From: a virus
DNA: 44,297 bases
Strand: one strand, 5' to 3'
Virus record (IMG/VR): IMGVR_UViG_3300032116_000408
Location: 1 to 44,297 of that record
Shown here: piece after piece, positions 8,604-17,206 of the stretch
Numbering within the stretch: the first letter of the stretch is position 1
Layout: every line of letters starts with the position of its first letter
Program-made: the position numbers and the translations under genes
The notes under the pieces: model-generated
Database searches by the model: none
The model's input: the letters and a program-made list of their open reading frames with translations, nothing else
Told to the model about the DNA's origin: nothing

Positions 8604-11600
8604 ATGCCAATACAAGAAGGAGGCACATTTGCCCCAACACAAAATATAGTAAGTCCAGGCGTTTTTACCAGAGAAAACGATCTGTCGGGTTTAGCACAAG
8701 GAGTCGCTAACATCGGTGGTGCTATAGTAGCACCATTTTCTGACGGGCCCGCATTTTTCCCAGCAACTTTAACAGATGTAGCTACATTAGAAAATCGTTT
8801 CGGTGTTGCTGACGGTGTATATTACGGTCCATATACAGCAAAAGAATATCTACAACAACAAGGCATTGTCACAGTTGTTCGTGTAGGTGGTTTAACTGGT
8901 TACTGGCAAAAGAATCCATTACTTGTTTATGCACAACCAGGTACGTGGAATCGTGGATCAGATGCCGGTGCTATTACAACCGCATCATTCATGTATTTGG
9001 ACGATACAAATTATACTACCAATATTAATTATCAACAAAGTAGTTCTGTATTAATATCTTCTGGAAGTAACAATACAGTTGTCGGAAAAAATAATTTTAT
9101 TGGATTATCCGGTAAAATTACAGTAACCAAAGCCACTACAAGTGAAATTAGTTTATTTTTATTAAATAATATCAATGGTTTGCCATATTATTCAACACTT
9201 TCAAGTTCCTTGGCTACTTCAGCCAGTTTAGGTAAAGTATTAAAAATCACCACCACTGATTATTATAATGCATTTACCGCTTCTGTACAAAGACGCAATT
9301 TTACGGTAGGTAAAACAACTAACTATAGTTTGGCAAATTTTGATTTCCAAAAATCACGTTTTTCAGGATCTATTTCATCTAGCGCAACTACGTATTCATT
9401 GGTATTTGATACAAATACATTTGGTAATATTTCTGGTTCTCAAAATACTGCTCCTAGATCATCTACTCATCCGTATTACAGTTATTTGACTGCTTCATAT
9501 ACATTAATCGGAAATACCGTTGTATATGGATTAGTTTTTGCTAAATGTCCATCATCTCAAACTACTAATTTTTCAACGGCTAATTATAATTTGGCTAAGT
9601 CTACAGGTAGTTATGAATTCCGCGTTGATAATTCAAGAATATCTCTTAGCGGTTCAATCAATGTGAAATTTGGATCCGTAGCAGCTACAAGTTTAGTAAA
9701 TGCTGGATCGACTGATGGCACAGGAACATTAAGTGGCAGTGTTTTATACGCTGACCAACAATTAAATATAGGCGGAATCGGTCCTATTTTATTTACCAAG
9801 AAAGGCGCTCCATCGAATGCACAATATCCATATTATTATTTAACTTCAAGTGTACAAGCACAAGATGTAAGTGCAGAAACTGCAATTTCTACAGCGTTCG
9901 CTGAAAGTACTGCTACAAGTGTATTATTTAGTAGTTCTTATTTTAACGATACTAGTATTGGATATAATAGAGACGTGTTAAATGTTTCTAGTGGAAACGT
10001 TCAATTACTAAGCGGTAGTGTTGCTTCTGTTCGTGGATCAGGAACATGCGTTGCTGGTTTACAGTTAAAAGGTGTAATTAGCGGTAATTATGGTAAATAT
10101 ACAGGAACATTTACGCCAGACGGAACAAATAGTAATGACCCATGTAATCCAAATACTTCAGGTCGTCAAAATATGATTTTGGCAGTATTGGCTAACACTC
10201 AAAATGCTTCTGCTCAATTTAGCAGTGATTACGAGGTATATGGATTCAATAACACTACATTATCACAACTAACTAGTTCAACATTCCCATATAAGAATTT
10301 GATCAATCCAAACGAAAACGTTTATAATTTGGCTTTAAGATATAACTTTACAAATCCAAATGGCAGCGTTTCTTCTGGTACATACGGATATTACGATTTC
10401 AGTCTAAATGAAAATGATAATAACTATATTAAAGACGTATTTGGAGTTGATCCAACAGTTGGTAATCCTGATAAACAAATTGCTGGTCAAAAAGTTGAAG
10501 CTGCTTACAACTACGTTCTATTTGAAGATAGTATCAAGAAGTTCGTTGCTGAAAAAACCAGTAATTTGGGTTGGAAATTGCAAGTTGGTACAAATAGTAT
10601 ATCCGGAAGTACAATTGTGGGTGAACCACTTAAATTTGTAGATCAATATAGTACAAATTTAAACGCCGGTGATAGTCAATTCAGTATCACCAACGCAACT
10701 ACTCCTTGGATCTATTCACAGAAGATAGCTCCATTTAAAGGTAGTGCGGCTGAATCTCCGGAACCAACAAAATTCCAATTATTCAGAGTACATACTTTGA
10801 GCGACGGTACATTAAGTAATAAAAAATTTAAGATTGAAATTAGTAATGTTAAATTAGCAGGTACCGTACCTGGCAGCGATTGGGGCAGTTTCACATTAGC
10901 AGTACGTGCTTATAGTGATACCGATAAGAAGCCTAAGTATCTTGAAATTTTCCAAAATTGTAATTTGGATCCAGAATCAGCAAACTATGTAGCACGTAAA
11001 GTAGGCGATAGATATGCTTATATTACCTACGCTGGTAAAATCATTCAATTTGGAGATTTTGTTAACTTAAGCAGATATATTAGAATTGAAATGGCCGATA
11101 CTTCATATCCGGTTAGTTCAGTACCATACGGATTTGAATCATATAGTACTCCGATTGATAGTACAGCTAGTATTTATGTTCCTTACATTCAATATAGTAA
11201 GGCAAGTATCTATGGTTTAGCTCCAGGTAAATATCCTTCTGGTACAGTGTTTGGAGGTGTACCACAAACGGACGATGAAATTCAATCTCTATATCCTACA
11301 TCATCATTTGGTGTCGGTGTAGAAAATAATACACACCAATACTTTAATCCACTACCTTACTACGGCAATACAGATTCAAATGGTCTAAATATAGACTTTG
11401 ATCTAGAAGATAAAGTTTGGGGAACAAGTACTGCTAAATACTATGCTCAAGGTACTTCTGCAAGTACAGGTTCTTTATTAGCACCAAGTTTAAGTGGTAG
11501 TATTCCAAGTACCTATGACGCCGTTAATGAAAGTACGTATGTTAAACTACGTAAGTTCGTTGTTGGTTTCCAAGGTGGATTTGATGGTCAATGGCCAGCA

Positions 11601-12548
11601 ATTCCTATCAACGTAGGTAGTGCTATTACGCCAGGTAATACACAAGGTCTAGACTGTACAAATATCAACAGTCCAGGTAGTATTGCTTATAAACAATGTA
11701 TTGCTGCTCTAGGTAATGCCGATGAATTTGATATCAACTTGATTGTATTACCTGGTATCTTCCGTGAGATGCACAGTTATGTTACCGAATTGGTAATTGA
11801 TATGTGTGAAACTCGCCAAGATTGTTTCTATATCATGGATAATGTGGTGTTCCCAGCAAGCAATCAAACCGTAGGATTGATTGATGCAGCAGTAAATACT
11901 GTAGCTACAGTTGATAGTAATTATGTAGGTACTTATTATCCGTGGGTTAAGATCCTAGATACCAATACCAATAAGATTATTAGTGTACCACCTTCAGTTG
12001 TATTACCAGCGGTTTATGCTGCTAATGATAATGCTGCCGCTGAATGGTACGCTCCAGCCGGTTTAAACCGTGGTGGTATTCCTCAAGCAGTACAAGTACT
12101 TGATAGAGTAACACACAGCGAACGTGATACACTCTATGAAGGTCGTGTAAATCCAATCGCAGCATTCCCTGGCCAGGGTATCTGTGTATGGGGTCAAAAG
12201 ACTCTTCAAATCGCTCCAAGTGCTTTGGATCGTATCAATGTACGTCGTTTGTTGATCAACTTGAAGAAGTTTATCGCGAGCTCAAGCAACTACTTGGTAT
12301 TCGAACAAAACGTAGCTGCTACACGTAACAGATTCTTGAGTATCGTAACTCCATATTTGGAATCTGTACAACAACGTAACGGTATTTACGCATTCCAAGT
12401 CAAGATGGATGAAACTAATAATACACCCGATTTGATAGATAGAAATATTCTATATGGTCAAATCTATATTCAACCAACTCGTACTGCTGAATTTATTATA
12501 CTCGATTTCAACATACTTCCTACAGGAGGGGCTAGTTTTAATGTTTGA
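8604..12548 (+). CDS. Contractile tail sheath protein (gp18-like) with very large central insertion
   Basis: The sheath subunit surrounds the tail tube and contracts at infection. The N-terminus (IVSPGVFTRENDLSG, VANIGGAIVAPFSDGPAF, VTVVRVGG) and the last 330 residues (GFQGGFDGQWP, GGIPQAVQVLDRVTHSERD, NPIAAFPGQGICVWGQKTL, INVRRLLINLKKFI, RTAEFIILDFNI) are characteristic of T4 gp18-family sheaths. At 1314 residues it is about twice the T4 protein. The excess lies between residues about 130 and 980 and is rich in Ser, Thr, Gly and Asn. I infer surface-exposed extra domains on the outside of the tail. A good ribosome binding site is present at 8587, and a strong terminator follows the stop, so it is probably transcribed as its own unit at high level. 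Confidence 0.93.
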   Translation: MPIQEGGTFAPTQNIVSPGVFTRENDLSGLAQGVANIGGAIVAPFSDGPAFFPATLTDVATLENRFGVADGVYYGPYTAKEYLQQQGIVTVVRVGGLTGYWQKNPLLVYAQPGTWNRGSDAGAITTASFMYLDDTNYTTNINYQQSSSVLISSGSNNTVVGKNNFIGLSGKITVTKATTSEISLFLLNNINGLPYYSTLSSSLATSASLGKVLKITTTDYYNAFTASVQRRNFTVGKTTNYSLANFDFQKSRFSGSISSSATTYSLVFDTNTFGNISGSQNTAPRSSTHPYYSYLTASYTLIGNTVVYGLVFAKCPSSQTTNFSTANYNLAKSTGSYEFRVDNSRISLSGSINVKFGSVAATSLVNAGSTDGTGTLSGSVLYADQQLNIGGIGPILFTKKGAPSNAQYPYYYLTSSVQAQDVSAETAISTAFAESTATSVLFSSSYFNDTSIGYNRDVLNVSSGNVQLLSGSVASVRGSGTCVAGLQLKGVISGNYGKYTGTFTPDGTNSNDPCNPNTSGRQNMILAVLANTQNASAQFSSDYEVYGFNNTTLSQLTSSTFPYKNLINPNENVYNLALRYNFTNPNGSVSSGTYGYYDFSLNENDNNYIKDVFGVDPTVGNPDKQIAGQKVEAAYNYVLFEDSIKKFVAEKTSNLGWKLQVGTNSISGSTIVGEPLKFVDQYSTNLNAGDSQFSITNATTPWIYSQKIAPFKGSAAESPEPTKFQLFRVHTLSDGTLSNKKFKIEISNVKLAGTVPGSDWGSFTLAVRAYSDTDKKPKYLEIFQNCNLDPESANYVARKVGDRYAYITYAGKIIQFGDFVNLSRYIRIEMADTSYPVSSVPYGFESYSTPIDSTASIYVPYIQYSKASIYGLAPGKYPSGTVFGGVPQTDDEIQSLYPTSSFGVGVENNTHQYFNPLPYYGNTDSNGLNIDFDLEDKVWGTSTAKYYAQGTSASTGSLLAPSLSGSIPSTYDAVNESTYVKLRKFVVGFQGGFDGQWPAIPINVGSAITPGNTQGLDCTNINSPGSIAYKQCIAALGNADEFDINLIVLPGIFREMHSYVTELVIDMCETRQDCFYIMDNVVFPASNQTVGLIDAAVNTVATVDSNYVGTYYPWVKILDTNTNKIISVPPSVVLPAVYAANDNAAAEWYAPAGLNRGGIPQAVQVLDRVTHSERDTLYEGRVNPIAAFPGQGICVWGQKTLQIAPSALDRINVRRLLINLKKFIASSSNYLVFEQNVAATRNRFLSIVTPYLESVQQRNGIYAFQVKMDETNNTPDLIDRNILYGQIYIQPTRTAEFIILDFNILPTGGASFNV

Positions 12549-12563
12549 TAATAAATAATTCAC

Positions 12564-12600
12564 AAAACCTCGCTTAGAAATAAGCGAGGTTTTTGTTTTA
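12564..12600 (+). terminator. Strong rho-independent terminator after tail sheath
   Basis: A 13-bp stem (AAAACCTCGCTTA at 12564-12576 with its complement at 12581-12593) closes a GAAA tetraloop, and a T-rich tail follows. The flanking A and T runs would let it work in both directions. Confidence 0.92.
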
Positions 12601-12673
12601 ATTTTTTGGTTAGTCGGTTAATATTTATTAAATATCATATTAACTCTGTATTAATTTATATAAACAAATTGGT

Positions 12674-12754
12674 ATGTCATTTGTAGATAACACTACGTCT
12701 GGATATCACTATTTTCATAAAAACAAAGGAGTACCAATTGAAAGAAAAACTTGA
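12674..12754 (+). CDS. Possible 26-residue ORF, perhaps the broken 5' part of the next ORF
   Basis: ATG 12674 opens a 26-residue frame (begins MSFVDNTTSGYHYFHKNKG) ending in TGA at 12754, with no clear ribosome binding site. It overlaps the next small frame by 17 nt in a different phase, across an A-rich run (12741-12749). The two read sensibly as one roughly 60-residue protein if one frameshift is allowed. No function recognised. With the following ORF it fills most of the roughly 325 nt between the sheath terminator and the next substantial gene. Confidence 0.3.
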   Translation: MSFVDNTTSGYHYFHKNKGVPIERKT

Positions 12755-12857
12755 AAAATTTGATATTAATTTAAGTGAATGGCAAAATATGCAAATTAAT
12801 GGTTATGATAGAATATGGGACTGTGGACATATGAAATTTGAATGGAAACGTAATTAA
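12738..12857 (+). CDS. Possible 39-residue ORF with TTG start and strong Shine-Dalgarno
   Basis: TTG 12738 lies 6 nt after AAAGGAG (12725-12731), the best Shine-Dalgarno match in this part of the window. The frame continues for 39 residues to TAA at 12857. The C-terminal end (GYDRIWDCGHMKFEWK) has the aromatic, Cys/His-containing look of a real folded small protein rather than random sequence. It may be an independent gene or the 3' part of a frameshifted gene beginning at 12674. No family recognised. Confidence 0.45.
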   Translation: MKEKLEKFDINLSEWQNMQINGYDRIWDCGHMKFEWKRN

Positions 12858-12860
12858 TAC

Positions 12861-12869
12861 ATATTTATA
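12861..12869 (+). promoter_or_regulatory. ATATTTATA element before the 12874 gene
   Basis: Exact nonamer ending 4 nt before ATG 12874, with no Shine-Dalgarno between them. It begins 3 nt after the stop of the small upstream ORF. Confidence 0.5.
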
Positions 12870-12873
12870 TAAT

Positions 12874-13176
12874 ATGATACGGTTAAAATCTATACTTGCT
12901 ACGGCCAAACAAGAAAATGACACAAATCATTTAGTTAAAGAACAATTGTTAAAAGATTCTTCGTTAATAGATCAAGTGATAAATGACACAAACGTTCTTG
13001 TTGTTAACAATTTAAAAACGATAAAAGATATTTTGTCAAAAGAGCCACTGGATAAAGAAAAGTTAAAAATAGCATTAAATAATTATAAACGTTATTTTAA
13101 TAGAGATAACGGAGGTACACCTGAAGTTATTAGAGGAATGACTTTTCAAAAAGAGTTGGAAAATCTTTTAAAATGA
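12874..13176 (+). CDS. Small unknown protein, head of a three-gene overlapping unit
   Basis: A 100-residue, mostly helical, charged protein that I do not recognise. The frame is open from a TTG at 12838, but ATG 12874 is preferred: it follows the ATATTTATA element by 4 nt and gives an N-terminus (MIRLKSILATA) like those of its neighbours. Unlike theirs, this peptide lacks the Glu of the L-x-E protease pattern at the expected place. Its stop overlaps the start of the flavodoxin-like gene (ATGA at 13173), so the two are translationally coupled. Confidence 0.7.
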   Translation: MIRLKSILATAKQENDTNHLVKEQLLKDSSLIDQVINDTNVLVVNNLKTIKDILSKEPLDKEKLKIALNNYKRYFNRDNGGTPEVIRGMTFQKELENLLK

Positions 13177-13958
13177 TTAGTTTAACCGATCTATTGTTAG
13201 AAGCCAAACTTCCTCAAAGCGAGCAAGATATGGATCTTTATGCTCGTAAATACAAAAAAACAATAGATTATTTACGTACCAAGAACAAAGTACTATTGTT
13301 AACTACCAGTAATAGATGGAGTCAACACAAAGACGATGTTCCAAAGAGTACTCAATTAGCAATTAAAATACAAGAATTATTGGGTAAAGAAAAAGTCACA
13401 TTGATTGAAGTACCCAGTTTAAATATAGCTCCGTGTGAAGGCAATGTTAGTAGCAACTTAAAATACGACGGAAATCATTGTGGCGTTGCAAAAGCATTAT
13501 TAAAAGATAAAGAAAAGAATCCAAGTGGATATCATCGTTGTTGGGCAAGTCTTAATGAAAAAGGGGATGAACTTTGGAAGATTACCAAAGAACTGTTTGA
13601 AAGTGATTGTGTAGTATTTTTTGCTAGTGTTAGATGGGGTCAAGCTAATGGTTATTATCAAAAACTCATTGAACGTTTAACTTGGATTGAAAACAGACAC
13701 TCTACTCTTGGAGAAAAGAATGTTGTAAAAGACATTGAAGCTGGATTTATTGCAGTTGGACAAAATTGGCACGGTAAACAAGTTGTTGAAACTCAAAGAG
13801 CAGTATTAGGCGATTATTACCAATTCAAAACATCAGATGTATTGTTCTGGAATTGGCAATTTACACAAGATGATACAGACGAAACTAAACGTTCTTATGA
13901 TAAAGCAGTTAGAGTGTTTGATAAAACATTTTTAAAACCATATGATAAAGCTGAATAA
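13173..13958 (+). CDS. Flavodoxin-like / NAD(P)H-dependent FMN reductase-like protein with putative capsid-targeting peptide
   Basis: A 261-residue flavodoxin-fold protein. A first beta strand, KVLLLTTSNRWSQH (39-52), ends in the phosphate-binding T/S-rich loop. VTLIEVPSLNIAPCEGN follows, then DCVVFFASVRWGQANGYYQK and KLIERLTW, in the order seen in FMN reductase-like proteins (NADPH-dependent FMN reductase family). Before the domain is MISLTDLLLEA, which aligns without gaps to the T4 internal-protein capsid-targeting peptide (MKTYQEFIAEA, as I recall it). It ends in L-L-E followed by Ala, a gp21-type cleavage site. I infer packaging in the head and removal of 10 residues. The gene overlaps its neighbours on both sides (4 and 17 nt). 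Redox substrate unknown. Confidence 0.75.
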   Translation: MISLTDLLLEAKLPQSEQDMDLYARKYKKTIDYLRTKNKVLLLTTSNRWSQHKDDVPKSTQLAIKIQELLGKEKVTLIEVPSLNIAPCEGNVSSNLKYDGNHCGVAKALLKDKEKNPSGYHRCWASLNEKGDELWKITKELFESDCVVFFASVRWGQANGYYQKLIERLTWIENRHSTLGEKNVVKDIEAGFIAVGQNWHGKQVVETQRAVLGDYYQFKTSDVLFWNWQFTQDDTDETKRSYDKAVRVFDKTFLKPYDKAE

Positions 13959-14976
13959 TATATTAAACGAAGTAATACAAGAAGGCGGCGCTGGAGGCCA
14001 TATGGCACATCCATTTGATTTTGTAAATACAGGAGCTAAATTAGTGGATGTATTTTCTAAATCTGTAAAGTCATTAAAACAAGGCGCTGGCAGTGTTAAA
14101 ATAGATGGTGTAAATGCTAGTATTCGTTTGGTAAATGGACAATTTGTGATGGATCGTGGTAGCGCAAAACCACTTGATATCAAAGGAATGCGACCAGAAG
14201 ACTTGCCTAGTCGATTTGAACCAGGCCACGGATTTATAAATATTGGTACCAAAGTAATTAATATTTTTGATGAATCAATTCCTAGTACAAAATCAGAATT
14301 AAAAAAATTAGGATTGTTAGATAATCCAAATATATTGTTTAATATAGAATATGTAGAAGGACAAACCAATGTTTTGGGTTATGGCGAAATAGGAAACTTT
14401 TTAGCTATTCACGGATTGAAAGAAATTAAGCCAAAAACATTTGGTAAAGATGGAAGTGTTAAATCGAGAGTAGCCAGTGAAATTCCATATGACAAAATAG
14501 CGATGCAATCTTATATAAATAAATTAAATAAGATTGCTATGAAGTATGGATTTAAGGTGCTGGGTAGTGTTGATACTACTTTCAAATCAGAACCAAAACT
14601 AGCAAGTGTTTTAACTCAACCAGTTACATTGTATCCAACGGGTGAAGCTGTAACTAAGTCTTTGAAGGATTGGTTGAAAGGTTTGAAGTTTACAACTCCA
14701 CTAATTACAAGAGAACAATTTTTGAAAGCGGTTGAAAGTAGAAATATTAGTCAAAATTTTGCTGGGCAAGATTTAAATAAAGTGGTAAGTGATACAATTG
14801 TTTATTTAACTACGATTAAATTAGGCGATGAAATATTAAAAAATGCTACAAGTGAAATCGGAGATCTAGATAAACATGAAGGTATAGTTGTAAGAGATAC
14901 CAGTATTAGTTCTAACCCATTTAAAATTACAGGAAGTTTTATTATAAAAGGTCTCGGAAGTAAGTTTAAGAAATAA
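13942..14976 (+). CDS. Covalent nucleotidyltransferase (RNA/DNA ligase-like) with putative capsid-targeting peptide
   Basis: A 344-residue protein with the signature order of ATP-dependent ligases and capping enzymes: motif I SVKIDGVNASIRL with candidate nucleotidyl-lysine K53 (KxDG), a motif III-like ILFNIEYVEG near 130-140, motif IV HEGIVVRD (from 312), and motif V-like FIIKGLGSKFKK at the C-terminus. Such enzymes form a lysine-AMP adduct to join or modify nucleic acid ends. The N-terminus (MIKLNNILNE then V) matches the L-x-E head-protease pattern at residue 10, and EGGAGGHMAHPFD follows. The start overlaps the flavodoxin-like gene by 17 nt. Whether it seals RNA, DNA or something else cannot be told; no OB-fold extension is obvious. 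Confidence 0.75.
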   Translation: MIKLNNILNEVIQEGGAGGHMAHPFDFVNTGAKLVDVFSKSVKSLKQGAGSVKIDGVNASIRLVNGQFVMDRGSAKPLDIKGMRPEDLPSRFEPGHGFINIGTKVINIFDESIPSTKSELKKLGLLDNPNILFNIEYVEGQTNVLGYGEIGNFLAIHGLKEIKPKTFGKDGSVKSRVASEIPYDKIAMQSYINKLNKIAMKYGFKVLGSVDTTFKSEPKLASVLTQPVTLYPTGEAVTKSLKDWLKGLKFTTPLITREQFLKAVESRNISQNFAGQDLNKVVSDTIVYLTTIKLGDEILKNATSEIGDLDKHEGIVVRDTSISSNPFKITGSFIIKGLGSKFKK

Positions 14977-14994
14977 AATAAATACGTATTTGTT

Positions 14995-15636
14995 ATGAAA
15001 AAAGCATCAGGTAAAAGTAATCTATCAATTGTAAAAGATTACGTCGAAGGCAACCGTCCATTTGTACAGTTTGGTTACGATCCCAATTTAAACAATAATA
15101 AACGCAAAGAAGGTGAAGAGTGGGAAGACTCACAAGGTAGAAAGTGGATTTGGAAAAATGGTGTAAAACGTAGAGTTCCAAAGAAAGCTAAAATTATCAA
15201 CGAACAACGTTGTAAAGAATGTAATATGGATGTTCGGTGGGGGAATTATTTAGATGATCGTGTATGGCCAAAAACGGGCATGTGTTACGATTGTTATATT
15301 AATTTTCAAACCAATCTGAAATTGATTGGTATGTTTGAAATTTACAACGAACTTCAAGATTTGAAGAATGAACGTAGTATTTTAGAAGACTATAAGAAAA
15401 AATTTGAAGAAAGCAAAAAATTTTGTGAAGAAAATCAAGGTAAACCAGTTGAATTTTTAGAAGAAGATGGTTCTTTTGAACGATGGGAAGGTATTCAAGA
15501 TTATAATAAAATACTAGAAGATTTAAATAAAGATTTGGAGTTACTCTATAAACGTTTAGAAGAACTAAATGCCAAAATAAAAGAGTACGAAGAACAATAT
15601 GAGTCAGCAAAATCTCAGAGAAATAATAAAAAGTGA
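14995..15636 (+). CDS. Zinc-ribbon and coiled-coil protein next to terL (possible small terminase role)
   Basis: A 213-residue protein. The N-terminal part has VEGNRPFVQFGYDP and a W-rich strand pair (WEDSQGRKWIWKNG). A zinc ribbon follows (CKEC about 73-76, then CYDC about 97-100). The last 100 residues are a charged coiled coil. It sits directly upstream of and overlaps the terminase large subunit by 38 nt, the place of gp16 in T4. I do not see the gp16 helix-turn-helix, so a small terminase role rests on position only. Proteins with this W-strand plus zinc-ribbon plus coiled-coil plan are, from memory, recurrent next to terL in uncultured T4-like phages. The leader contains the palindrome AAATACGTATTT just before ATG. 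Confidence 0.6.
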   Translation: MKKASGKSNLSIVKDYVEGNRPFVQFGYDPNLNNNKRKEGEEWEDSQGRKWIWKNGVKRRVPKKAKIINEQRCKECNMDVRWGNYLDDRVWPKTGMCYDCYINFQTNLKLIGMFEIYNELQDLKNERSILEDYKKKFEESKKFCEENQGKPVEFLEEDGSFERWEGIQDYNKILEDLNKDLELLYKRLEELNAKIKEYEEQYESAKSQRNNKK

Positions 15637-16444
15637 GTATAAGAAGTGTATAGAAGATCCTATATACTTCATGAAAAAGTACGTTAAGATTCAACATCCT
15701 ATAAGAGGAACAGTTGGATTTGAACTATACCCATTTCAAGAAGAGGCTTTGGAAGAGTTTGTTGATAATCAATTAAACATTGTTCTTAAAAGTCGTCAGA
15801 TGGGTATTAGTACTCTTACCGCCGCATATAGTTTGTGGTTAATGACGTTCCACAATGATAAGAATATTCTTTGTATTAGTATTACTCAAGAAACCGCAAA
15901 AGAAATCGTTACCAAAGTAAGATTTGCAAATGATAATCTTCCAAGTTGGTTGAAAGTTCCTTGTGTAGAAGACAATAGATTATCATTACGATTGAAGAAT
16001 GGATCTCAAATCAAAGCGGTATCATCTGCCGGTACCGCAGGTCGTTCATCAGCTCTATCATTACTAATTATTGACGAAGCTGCATTTATCGATGGTATTG
16101 AGGAAATTTGGCTGTCTGCTCAATATACATTATCTACCGGTGGTAGAGCTATTATATTAAGTACTCCCAACGGCGTTGGTAACTTCTTCCATAAAACTTG
16201 GGTTGAAGCTGAAGAAGGTAAAAATAACTTCAAGACTATACGATTGCCATGGCATTTACATCCAGAAAGAGACCAGACTTGGAGAGATAAACAAACAGAA
16301 TTGTCGGGTGTGAAAGGAGCCGCACAAGAATGTGATTGTCTATGGGGAGACTCTGTTGTTAGAGTTAAAGATAAATTGTCTGGAAAAGAATTTGATATTT
16401 CTTTGGAAAAGTTATATTCTGGGGATTTACAATTATATGTATAA
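15599..16444 (+). CDS. Terminase large subunit, N-terminal half (ATPase) plus N-part of split intein
   Basis: Residues 1-246 are the packaging ATPase of a gp17-type terminase: Walker A-like KSRQMGISTL (64-73), Walker B LLIIDE (155-160), and coupling motif STPNG (188-192), followed by the linker region KGAAQECD. Instead of continuing into the nuclease domain, the frame enters an intein at C247 (CLWGDSVVRV) and stops after 35 intein residues. The matching C-part is encoded 758 nt downstream. After trans-splicing the two exteins join as QECD-CDFSTSG, the expected continuous terminase sequence, giving a mature protein of 529 residues (246 + 283). The gene starts inside the end of the upstream zinc-ribbon gene. 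The break is not a simple pseudogene because both intein ends are intact. Confidence 0.92.
   Translation: MSQQNLREIIKSEYKKCIEDPIYFMKKYVKIQHPIRGTVGFELYPFQEEALEEFVDNQLNIVLKSRQMGISTLTAAYSLWLMTFHNDKNILCISITQETAKEIVTKVRFANDNLPSWLKVPCVEDNRLSLRLKNGSQIKAVSSAGTAGRSSALSLLIIDEAAFIDGIEEIWLSAQYTLSTGGRAIILSTPNGVGNFFHKTWVEAEEGKNNFKTIRLPWHLHPERDQTWRDKQTELSGVKGAAQECDCLWGDSVVRVKDKLSGKEFDISLEKLYSGDLQLYV
16337..16441 (+). other. Split intein N-fragment (Int-N, 35 residues) in terL
   Basis: It begins with the catalytic Cys1 and block A (CLWGDSVVRV), then a short strand pair (EFDISLEKLY), and stops. It is much shorter than the roughly 90-100 residue N-part of classical split inteins. It resembles the atypically split TerL inteins typified by AceL-TerL, whose N-part is about 25 residues. 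Confidence 0.9.
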
Positions 16445-16447
16445 TAC

Positions 16448-17206
16448 ATGAATGTGATTGCGACTCATACGCATATGCCTAAAAATTATGCATCTATAGG
16501 ATGGAATAAAATCAAACAACAATTAAGTTGTGAAACAGATTTATATTCAACCGAGGAAACAAAATCCGAATTGTTAAAAAACGATTATTATAAATTTTTA
16601 TTTGGTCGTGCAAAGAATAGAACTTTGATGAAACAAAATCCAAAATTATACAAATCTATTCTTTTTCATACGGAGATTCTAGAAAAATCATTTAAACAAC
16701 AACAAAGTTACAAGGGATGGTATAGTTTTTCGTACCGAATTCGTTTTATTGTTGAACATAACTACGATTTAATAAAATTGAAATGTCAATGTGGAAAAAA
16801 AATAACATGGACTAAATATTGTCGTAGATGTCCTGAATATCATAAAACCCAGACCGGTAAATCACACACTCCGGAAACAAAACAAAAAATGAGAGTATCC
16901 GCGTTAAAGTATCTATCAGAAACAAAAGGACAAATTATACCCCGTTATAACAAGAGATCAATACAACTGATAGAGGAATTTGGTAATAAACATGGATATA
17001 CATTTAGACATGCTGAAAACGGAGGTGAGGTTTTTCTTAAAGAACTTGGTTATTGGTTGGATGCATATGATGAGAAAAATAACGTCGTGTTGGAAATATA
17101 TGAAAAAAGACACTATAAAAATGGTAAATTGAAACAACGAGATTTCCAACGAGAAAATGAAATTAAAAATTTATTAGGGTGTAAATTGTTCACGATTGAC
17201 ATATGA
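16448..17206 (+). CDS. Free-standing homing endonuclease (Vsr-like, EDxHD type) inside fractured terL
   Basis: A 252-residue nuclease gene lying between the two intein halves. It has a zinc-binding segment (C113, C115, C125, C128), a NUMOD3-like DNA-binding repeat (GKSHTPETKQKMRVSALKYL), and a C-terminal Vsr-like nuclease domain with E194, D205 (WLDAYDEKNNVVLEIYEKRH), E216, H222 and the RDFQRENEI helix. This matches the endonuclease class described in fractured, split-intein genes. It starts 3 nt after the Int-N stop and its stop overlaps the next start (ATGA), so all three frames form one translation unit. It presumably cuts uninterrupted terL alleles to spread the element. AT-rich and Lys-rich codon use differs little from its neighbours. 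Confidence 0.85.
   Translation: MNVIATHTHMPKNYASIGWNKIKQQLSCETDLYSTEETKSELLKNDYYKFLFGRAKNRTLMKQNPKLYKSILFHTEILEKSFKQQQSYKGWYSFSYRIRFIVEHNYDLIKLKCQCGKKITWTKYCRRCPEYHKTQTGKSHTPETKQKMRVSALKYLSETKGQIIPRYNKRSIQLIEEFGNKHGYTFRHAENGGEVFLKELGYWLDAYDEKNNVVLEIYEKRHYKNGKLKQRDFQRENEIKNLLGCKLFTIDI

Noticed and set aside
12838-12873. TTG start of the 12874 gene
   Set aside because: It would overlap the small upstream ORF and lie before the ATATTTATA element. The ATG at 12874 gives the expected short leader.
13932-14369. Minus-strand frame of 145 codons
   Set aside because: Shadow of the ligase-like gene, whose motifs are clear on the plus strand.
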